Positions 41,553 through 47,959 of a stretch of DNA of 64,000 nt are shown here, piece by piece. The position numbers were made by a program, and so were the translations under genes. The DNA is from UBA2991 sp965221735 (GTDB lineage: Bacteria > Chloroflexota > Dehalococcoidia > Tepidiformales > Tepidiformaceae). Where the stretch lies: contig OZ244910.1 of NCBI GenBank assembly GCA_965221735.1, positions 1,178,001-1,242,000 on the forward strand, read 5' to 3'. The notes under the pieces are model-generated. The model ran no database searches and had not been told where the DNA came from. It saw nothing but the letters and a program-made list of their open reading frames with translations. Each line of letters opens with the position of its first letter. The first letter of the stretch is position 1.

Positions 41553-43238
41553 CTACTGCCCGTTCATGACCCCGAGGAGCCACTGGAGGACCTCGGGACT
41601 GACGGCGGTCTGGGTGGAGAGGATCTCCTCCTCGTCGTCGGGCTCATCGGCGCCCAGGGGCCGGTAGGGCTCGTCGGAGGCGACGCTCAGCGCCAGGGCG
41701 AGGGACTCGCTCCGGGCGCGGACGAGGGGAGCGCGCGCGACCACCTCGGCGCGCACGTGCTCCTCGTGGACGACAGTGAAGACGACGTCCTGGCGGACGG
41801 TCGACTCCGGGACGTAGCAGCTGGCCGTGACGCTGTGGATCGCGGGGACCCCGTCCTCGCCGGTGACCGTGATGGTCTCGGTGACGCTGTCGCCGAAGGC
41901 GGGGATCGTGACCGATGCCGTCTCCGTCAGCCGCTCGGTGCGCTCGGGGTGATGGACCAGCTCGACCAGCGCGGGGAGTGGAGCCGTCGTGGTCGCCTCG
42001 AGGACGGCCTCGATGGCCACTGCCCGGATCCCTTCCCCGCTTCCTATGGGAAGGCGGAAGGTCGTGCTCGCGTTCGGGGCGAGGCCCGCGGTCACGGTCC
42101 ACGTGCCGGACGTGACGGTGAGGGTCCCCGAGAGATCCGTCACCGAGGCCTCGATGAGGGCCGTCACGGAGGCCTCGTGGTGGCCGGAGGCGACGGGCAG
42201 CTCGACCCGCCCCTCGACCGTGTCCGCGCACCGCGAGGAGACGCTGCCCTCGATGCGGCCCGGCGACCACGAGAGCGACGTCACCGCGAGGGAGCAGAGC
42301 TCTCCTTCGATGAAGGGCAGGGGATAGGGAAGCTGCCCCCCCTCGAGGCTCATTGCACCCGCCTCGCCGAATCCGTCCTGCCAGGAGACCGTCACCGACG
42401 GGAACTCCCCATCGAGAGGAAAATCCCAGCCGCGGCGCTCTCCCGTCACGAGGCTCTCCGTCGCCTGGTAGACGAGGGTCTGCCCGTCGTCGCTGCCGTA
42501 GGCCCGCACGTGAACCTGCAGGTCGGTGGACGCCCGTAGCGCGATGCCGGCGCGGTCGCCGTAGACCGTGAGGCGTTCGAGGAAGAGGCGCTGCCCGGGG
42601 ATGGACTCCGGGATGAGCACCTCCTCCTCGAACCACTGGTCATGACCATCCGCGCTGGCGGGTTGCGACGCGAGAGCCATGACCCCGACGGCCGTCGTCG
42701 CCGCCACAGAGAGGGCGAGCAGGGCGAGCCCCGCCCGCCGTCCGAGGAGGCGGATGTCGTGGCGCTTGCCGCTCTCGCCGTTGCGGCGGAAGAGGCGCTT
42801 GCCGAAGCGGCAGTGCGCGCGGAACGGCTTTCGTTCGCCCCGCCGCCGCCGCTTGCGGAGCTTCCGGAGTCCGCGCCGGGTGCGCTTCACCAGCAGCTGG
42901 AGCGGGTTGGGCGAGGGCGGTGGCGGTGGGGGCGGTTCGCTCCGCACAAGTTCGGCGGGAGACCCGGCGTAGCGCCGCGGCCCCAGCCAGAAGCGGAGCA
43001 GGTCGGCTACCACGAGGGGCAGCCGCCGGCCTCCGATCCTGCCGGCGATGGCGGCCACGCCCGTCAGCCCGAGCAGGATGGCCAGGGCCAGCCTCACCCC
43101 GAAGGGGCCGGGGGCAAAGCTGTAGAGCCCGTAGGCGAGGGCCGCGACCGCCGTCAGGGCGACGATCTGGGGGAAGGTGAACCAGAGCAGGACGCGGTCC
43201 TCGGCCTGCACATGGGTGGGGACTTCATGCGCTTGCAT
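41553..43238 (-). CDS. PrgI-type secretion protein fused to a large secreted domain
   Basis: A 561-residue protein. Residues 1-110 are a PrgI/VirB3-like module (VPTHVQAEDRVLLWFTFPQI, two helices up to LGLTGVAAIAG, then PLVVADLLRFWLGPRRYAG), typical of secretion systems of Gram-positive bacteria. A proline patch and a very basic stretch (KRTRRGLRKLRKRRRRGERK) follow, then a third membrane helix (AGLALLALSVAATTAVGVMAL). The last ~360 residues would be outside the cell and read as beta-rich repeats (VTDLSGTLTVTSGTWTVTAG, TETASVTIPAFGDSVTETIT). I chose the ATG at 43238 after an in-frame check; the frame stays open far upstream through two other genes by chance. Confidence 0.75.
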   Translation of the reverse strand: MQAHEVPTHVQAEDRVLLWFTFPQIVALTAVAALAYGLYSFAPGPFGVRLALAILLGLTGVAAIAGRIGGRRLPLVVADLLRFWLGPRRYAGSPAELVRSEPPPPPPPSPNPLQLLVKRTRRGLRKLRKRRRRGERKPFRAHCRFGKRLFRRNGESGKRHDIRLLGRRAGLALLALSVAATTAVGVMALASQPASADGHDQWFEEEVLIPESIPGQRLFLERLTVYGDRAGIALRASTDLQVHVRAYGSDDGQTLVYQATESLVTGERRGWDFPLDGEFPSVTVSWQDGFGEAGAMSLEGGQLPYPLPFIEGELCSLAVTSLSWSPGRIEGSVSSRCADTVEGRVELPVASGHHEASVTALIEASVTDLSGTLTVTSGTWTVTAGLAPNASTTFRLPIGSGEGIRAVAIEAVLEATTTAPLPALVELVHHPERTERLTETASVTIPAFGDSVTETITVTGEDGVPAIHSVTASCYVPESTVRQDVVFTVVHEEHVRAEVVARAPLVRARSESLALALSVASDEPYRPLGADEPDDEEEILSTQTAVSPEVLQWLLGVMNGQ

Positions 43239-43240
43239 GG

Positions 43241-43537
43241 CTACGTCCCCGACTGGGCGTTGGGGTCGGCGTTGGGGTCGGGGATGTCGCCGATGTCCAC
43301 GGCCGGGTCGACGACGGCGCCGATCACGAGTTCGACGATGCCGAAGGCCACCATCGCCAGGACGATGCCGGCGAGGGCCGTCATCATCGCGCTCTTGCCG
43401 CGCTCCATCTGGTGGGGCGCGCCCGAGGCGGTGAGGTAGAGATAGGCGCCGTAGATGAAGAAGCCGACGCCTACGGCCCCCACGAGGCCGAGGAGGATGC
43501 CGACGATGTTGGAGATGGTCTGGACGAGGTCTTCCAT
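43241..43537 (-). CDS. Pilin-like (VirB2/TrbC-type) small membrane protein
   Basis: A 98-residue protein with two membrane helices (NIVGILLGLVGAVGVGFFIYGAYLYLTA and SAMMTALAGIVLAMVAFGIVELVIGAVV) and a short basic loop between (PHQMERGKS), the layout of VirB2/TrbC and of pilins in Gram-positive secretion systems. There is no cleavable signal peptide. The acidic C-terminus (IGDIPDPNADPNAQ) is exposed. ATG with aaggag upstream; the next gene's ATG follows its stop by 2 bases. Confidence 0.75.
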   Translation of the reverse strand: MEDLVQTISNIVGILLGLVGAVGVGFFIYGAYLYLTASGAPHQMERGKSAMMTALAGIVLAMVAFGIVELVIGAVVDPAVDIGDIPDPNADPNAQSGT

Positions 43538-43675
43538 TGCTTCGCAACTCCTTGTGCGGTGTCTGGTGGTCGTTGCCGGTGGGGCCTGTCCGTCGCGCTA
43601 GCGGCACATTTCTCTCTTCTCCTCGAGTGGTGAGCGGCGCGGTGGTCCCGCACCGGTCGGTGGTGATTCGTTCGG

Positions 43676-44677
43676 CTACTCGGCGGCGCTCCTGGGCATG
43701 CCCGCCGCGCCGCTGCCCTCTCCGGGGGTGGCCGTCTCGGCGGCGGAGCGCACGGCTCCCGCCCCGACGGCGAGACCCGCCCCGGCCGCGGCGCCAGCTG
43801 CCCCGGCAGCGGCCGTGGCTGCTCCTGCTCCCGTGCGGCCCGCGCCCATCACCCCCCGACCCAGCATCCCCACGCTGCGCGCGGAGCGAACCATGCTCCC
43901 GGGCAGGGACATGCCGAAGTGGAGGGTGTGGAGCCAGGCGTCGAAGGTGCCGGCGTTGCCCAGCAGCGCGGGCACGCGCGTCGCCAGGTAGACGAAGGCG
44001 AGCGACAGCAGCAGCTTCCAGACGAGATCCTGGATCGGCTCGAAAGCGGCGATCTCGGCGAGGAGGTTCAGCATCCCGAAGCCCATCGCCAGCGCGATCA
44101 GCTGGATCGCCTGCTGGGAGACGGTCGTCATGAAGAGCCGCAGCCAGTGACGGCCCCAGCCCGCCGTGTGCGGCAGGATCCAGAGGCCGAGGGCGGCGGG
44201 CGCGAGCGCGATCAGGAGGTCGATGAGCGCCAGCCGCATGACCAGCTGGAGCAGCACGTAGAGAACGAAGAAGCCGTAGACGAGGTAGAGAAGGGCGAGG
44301 AGGAGGGCCATGCCCACGCTCCCCACCTCGACTGCCGTGAGAAGGGTCTGCGCGGATGAACGCAGCAAGTCTCCGGCGCTGAGGCCGAGGGAGGCGGCCA
44401 CGAAGCTGGAGACCGCGTGCGCCACGTCGATGACGAGGCCGCACCACCAGAGGCTCGTGGCCGCCGCCACGAGCCCGAGGAGGAGACGGGGGACCATCTC
44501 CCGCCAGCCCGCCTGCGCCTGGCCGAGGTGCTCCTGGATGGTGAAGCTCAGCCCCATCCAGCCGAGGATGGCGACGAGCATGGCCGAGGTGATGGCCCAC
44601 ACCACCATCCACGCCTCGCGCACGATGGGGTGCAGGTAGGTCATCTCCGCCGGGGTGCCGCTGATGATGTCGGGCAT
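43676..44677 (-). CDS. TrbL/VirB6-like inner-membrane channel protein
   Basis: A 333-residue protein with six to eight membrane helices (IVREAWMVVWAITSAMLVAILGWMGLSF, VPRLLLGLVAAATSLWWCGLV, VGMALLLALLYLVYGFFVLYVLLQLVMRL, LLIALAPAALGLWILPHTAGWGRHWLRL, DLVWKLLLSLAFVYLATRVPALLG) and an Ala/Gly-rich tail of about 60 residues. The pattern LIALAPAALGLWILP...W.R.WL is the TrbL/VirB6 signature region. The ATG at 44677 overlaps no gene and lies 2 bases after the upstream stop. Confidence 0.87.
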   Translation of the reverse strand: MPDIISGTPAEMTYLHPIVREAWMVVWAITSAMLVAILGWMGLSFTIQEHLGQAQAGWREMVPRLLLGLVAAATSLWWCGLVIDVAHAVSSFVAASLGLSAGDLLRSSAQTLLTAVEVGSVGMALLLALLYLVYGFFVLYVLLQLVMRLALIDLLIALAPAALGLWILPHTAGWGRHWLRLFMTTVSQQAIQLIALAMGFGMLNLLAEIAAFEPIQDLVWKLLLSLAFVYLATRVPALLGNAGTFDAWLHTLHFGMSLPGSMVRSARSVGMLGRGVMGAGRTGAGAATAAAGAAGAAAGAGLAVGAGAVRSAAETATPGEGSGAAGMPRSAAE

Positions 44678-44679
44678 GC

Positions 44680-45297
44680 CTACTGGTCCCGGCAGCGGTC
44701 GGCGTCCTCGCCGGTGGCCTGCTCCACCACCCCGCAGAGGACGCCGTGCGTCCCCTCGATCACCCAGCCCGCGATCGCCCGCCCCCACTCCCTGGGGTCG
44801 AGCGCCTTCAGGATCTTGTTCCAGATGCCGCCGGGTCGGTGCTCGGGGATGGCCGTGTAGAAGCGGTACGGCTCGCCGTTCTTGATGGCGAGGATGACGA
44901 GCAGGTAGGGACGCTCCTTGTCGAGCTCGACCTGGCCATCCTCGAAGGGGTACTCGAAGGAGTACTCCCAGCCGTCCTTGCGGTCCTTCTCGCCTCCCTG
45001 AACCCGGAACATCGTTGTCAGGAACTCGCCCGTGTCGGGGTCGCGCACCCCGTAGTAGAGGGGCCCGACCTGCGTGCTGAAGACGGGACGCGCGATGAAG
45101 CGCCCGTCGCCCTTGCGCTCGACGGGATCCTCGCTCGCGTTGACGAAGACGACCTCGTCGCTGGCCGGGTCCTGGGCGAGAACGAGGGCGGTGGGGATGG
45201 CGACGGCGGCGGTCAGCAGTGCTGCCGACAGCAGGACCGTCACGAGCAGCGCCGGCCGCCGCCTGCTGGACTCTGGGATGGGGGTGTGGGTTTGCAT
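44680..45297 (-). CDS. Membrane-anchored protein, first gene of the secretion operon
   Basis: A 205-residue protein with one N-terminal membrane helix or signal anchor (ALLVTVLLSAALLTAAVAIPTALVLA) and a soluble outer domain without recognised family (FVNASEDPVERKGDGRFIAR, KDRKDGWEYSFEYPFEDGQV). Position and topology suggest a VirB8-like or other structural part, but the sequence does not show it. ATG at 45297 with ggaggg 5 bases upstream; it is the first gene of the operon that ends at 35178. Confidence 0.65.
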   Translation of the reverse strand: MQTHTPIPESSRRRPALLVTVLLSAALLTAAVAIPTALVLAQDPASDEVVFVNASEDPVERKGDGRFIARPVFSTQVGPLYYGVRDPDTGEFLTTMFRVQGGEKDRKDGWEYSFEYPFEDGQVELDKERPYLLVILAIKNGEPYRFYTAIPEHRPGGIWNKILKALDPREWGRAIAGWVIEGTHGVLCGVVEQATGEDADRCRDQ

Positions 45298-45370
45298 GGT
45301 TGCCCTCCGCTGATGTGGTGAGGGCAACCGAGTGTGAGCGCGATGACGCCCGCGGTTAACTGCCTGCAGG

Positions 45371-45390
45371 GGGGTGCACGCTTGCACCCC
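45371..45390. promoter_or_regulatory. Perfect hairpin upstream of the secretion operon
   Basis: GGGGTGCA (45371-45378) and TGCACCCC (45383-45390) form a perfect 8-base inverted repeat with a 4-base loop, 74 bases upstream of the first gene of the secretion operon. It may be a repressor site or part of the operon leader. Confidence 0.45.
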
Positions 45391-45894
45391 TCAGGAACCT
45401 AGTGTGGAAGGCGCCGAAAGGCCACCGGGTGGCACCCGCCCTCCTTGAGGACTACGGATGCTGGCCTTCCACTCCAGTCCAGGTCTTCAAGCACGCTACC
45501 CCTGGCGCTATCGGTGCGGCTGGTAGTGCGCTCCCATGCGCTACTGCCCAGTGTGCGAAGGGGCTGGCGAGACTCCCTCTCGCCTTGCAGAGTTCGCGTC
45601 CCGACAGAGCCACCAGACTGGACAAGATCGAGAACCTTCACTCTGCGGTTCTCGCTGGTACCGTAGCGACCAATGCGTGCAATTCCTCGCTGGCGAGGTC
45701 CCGGACCGCCTACTGCGGACCGCCGGGACTCCCGGGAGCAGTGAGAGGACTTGTCGAGGAGGCTGCTCCGCAAGCGGGCAGACCTCTAACAGGGCGAGGG
45801 CACCCCGTGTCTCCGTTTTGACGCAGGCGTACATCGAAGTTGGGCCGACGAGCGGGGCGACAGCCTCGTCCAGCGCTCCTGCTAGGATCGAGGC
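45391..45894. other. Gap of about 500 bases; recombinase remnant inside
   Basis: No convincing gene. On the minus strand near 45595-45680 a short piece (TSENRRVKVLDLVQSGG) resembles the end of the integrase at 29.8 kb (TSEETPVLDFVQSGL), so a remnant of a recombinase 3' end or an attachment-site copy is likely. Other frames here have no coding look. Confidence 0.4.
45613..45636 (+). repeat. Direct repeat, right copy (possible element boundary)
   Basis: Matches 29878-29901 at 21 of 24 bases in the same orientation, with a further shared CTCGCTGGT a few bases downstream in both copies. It is right behind the first gene of the secretion operon and before the defence genes. Confidence 0.5.
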
Positions 45895-47601
45895 GTGCTC
45901 CAAGTGCCCGCAAGCCCCGGCCAGATGATTCTCGACGACGTAGCGATGCGACTGCGGCCCCTCTTGCCAAGAGATGACTTCGTCAAATTCTGCGCGAAGC
46001 GTAATGTGCCGGTCTCGCAGGAATTGCTTATTCGGTTCGAGGAGTTGCGGGTATTCACCCCCATCATTCGCATCATGGGCCCGGATGACGAAGACCTTGT
46101 CCTTCATCTCGATGGAGCACCGACTGCGTCCGACTTCGAGGCAGGTTGGATCGTGGACACCAGTGCGCCTAGCACCACGCATGGACTTTCTGGCATCGAC
46201 GATCTGTCGTCAATGGCCTTCTATTCGGAGTTTCAGGTCTGGGCGTTGGAGCGAGTGCTGCACGACACGACCAAGACGCTGCGGCTGGATGAGTATGCGG
46301 GGGCACATGCGGGCGACGTGAATTGGAATGACCGGTTCCGAAGGCTAAGGGACCAGGCAGCCGCTAGCGTCACCCGGCTTTGCTCCGAACCCCTGCTCGT
46401 GGCACTCCCGATTCTCTGCCAGGTCATTTCCAACCGCTACCTTCCGCACGCGCTCGGAAACAAGCGGACCATCCCAGTGGGTAGGACCACCCACTTGAGC
46501 AGGTGGATGCAGTTCAGCAGCCACTCTTGGGAATGGCGTAGCTACTGCGAGGATTGGGACCCGACTCGTCTCATCGAACCCTTCGGACTCGATGAGCCTT
46601 CGCTACAACGGGCCTACGAGGAGATGGTGGTTGCGATGCGCAACTGCGATCCACTGTGGGACTGGTCCGACCTCCGGCGATTCGTCAACCAGGGGAAGCG
46701 CGACAAACTGCGAGGTGACGCCCTGCGCGCGGAGCTGTATCGGCAGAGCGCCGACATGCTGAGGCACCTGCATCGCGAGCTCTACGCGTCCGACCTGGGG
46801 CCTCCAGAGGAGATGTTCGGCATGGTGGTGTCACACATTCCGGAGCTCGATGTCCGGGACGATCCACGCGAATACCTCCAGTACGTTGTGAACCAATACG
46901 ACCTGAACCCCCAACCCAAGGCCGTTCTCTTTGTGGAGGGTGAATCCGAGGTCGTGTTCGTCAAGGCAATCTTTCGGGGGCTGTTCGGTGCGCATCACGG
47001 CGTGAGCGGCGTTGAGATCGTGAATCTGCGCGGTGTGGACAGTGCCACCGGCAACAAGACATCAGACCGATACAACGCGATATTCTGGCTTGTGGACTAT
47101 CTGCACGAGCACCAAACACTCGCGTACATCATGCTCGACAACGAAGGGCAGGCGAGGAACCTCAAGGAGTCCGCAAGGCGCAAAGCATCGCGGTTCGAGG
47201 TCCGTAGCCGGGCGATGCCATACGACCACATCCGAGTATGGGAGCGGACATTCGAGTTGGACAATTTCGACGATGTTGAAATCGCCATTGCGTTGACGAA
47301 CGTCGCGAACGAGAGCGTGCAGTTTCTTCCGGAGGAAGTGGAGGCCGTGCGCTCGCAGTGGCCAGAGAACCAGCTCTCGAAGCTGTTCCACGATCGCACT
47401 GGAAAAGACTTGAACAAGCCGAGGCTGGCCCAGCACTTGGCAGAGATTGCTATCTCGTCGGAGACGGAGGCAACTCCGCCCGCTCGGCCGATCGTCGACC
47501 TTCTCAGGCGCGTCGATCGCGACGCTGCGAGGAACCCGCTCCCGATCACGAAGGAATCTTGGAGAAAGAACCAAGAGCATCTTGACTCGGATGTTGGGTA
47601 G
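45895..47601 (+). CDS. TOPRIM-domain (OLD-like) protein, probable defence nuclease
   Basis: A 568-residue protein. KAVLFVEGESEVVFVKAIFRG (near residue 343) is the first motif of an OLD-type TOPRIM nuclease, with the conserved glutamate, and YIMLDNEGQ (near residue 415) stands at the place of the metal-binding aspartate motif. The N-terminal ~330 residues have no ATPase (no Walker A), unlike OLD or Gabija GajA; the beginning DDFVKFCAKRNVPVSQELLIRFEELRVFTP looks like a MerR-like wing, often a DNA- or oligomer-binding part. The base composition is less GC-rich than the flanks. I use the GTG at 45895 with gagg upstream; ATG 45925 is the alternative. It stands next to a restriction operon, so a defence role is likely. 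Confidence 0.6.
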   Translation: MLQVPASPGQMILDDVAMRLRPLLPRDDFVKFCAKRNVPVSQELLIRFEELRVFTPIIRIMGPDDEDLVLHLDGAPTASDFEAGWIVDTSAPSTTHGLSGIDDLSSMAFYSEFQVWALERVLHDTTKTLRLDEYAGAHAGDVNWNDRFRRLRDQAAASVTRLCSEPLLVALPILCQVISNRYLPHALGNKRTIPVGRTTHLSRWMQFSSHSWEWRSYCEDWDPTRLIEPFGLDEPSLQRAYEEMVVAMRNCDPLWDWSDLRRFVNQGKRDKLRGDALRAELYRQSADMLRHLHRELYASDLGPPEEMFGMVVSHIPELDVRDDPREYLQYVVNQYDLNPQPKAVLFVEGESEVVFVKAIFRGLFGAHHGVSGVEIVNLRGVDSATGNKTSDRYNAIFWLVDYLHEHQTLAYIMLDNEGQARNLKESARRKASRFEVRSRAMPYDHIRVWERTFELDNFDDVEIAIALTNVANESVQFLPEEVEAVRSQWPENQLSKLFHDRTGKDLNKPRLAQHLAEIAISSETEATPPARPIVDLLRRVDRDAARNPLPITKESWRKNQEHLDSDVG

Positions 47602-47959
47602 TCGCTTGCGCCGTCGCTGTTCCAACGTATGGACAGCGCTGGTCGCGGCTCGCACCCGACGGGGAGGCTGAGGTCAAGGAGCCGATGGTCTCTGCTGCCG
47701 ATCGCGCATCGGCGCGGGCCCTGCCAGTGGGAGACTGGCTCCTATGTTCCTTGGCGGCCCGCATCACCGCCTACAGCGCGTGTGCCACGCGACCACCGCA
47801 CAGTTGGCTAACGAACTCCGCAGAGGCCGCCGCCGAGCGCCTTCTCTCTCGCCTCCTCACGCGGTGCGGGCGCCACAATTGGCTGTGTGTCGACAAGCTG
47901 GGCTAAGTGCTCAACGCCGCGCTAGCGGCCTGTCCGCCCCTCCATGGTTCCTGATCGCA
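47602..47959. other. Gap of about 360 bases without a supported gene
   Basis: Between the convergent TOPRIM and modification genes. Only short frames without coding pattern; no clear hairpin or repeat was found by eye. Confidence 0.4.

Noticed and set aside
43239..44612. Upstream extension of the PrgI frame (to 1019 codons)
   Set aside because: It runs through the pilin and TrbL genes in another frame; the PrgI start at 43238 has its own context directly after the pilin stop.
45541..46182. Minus-strand frame of 213 codons
   Set aside because: Mostly antisense of the TOPRIM gene; no start context and no domain. Only the short recombinase-like piece near 45.6 kb is kept.
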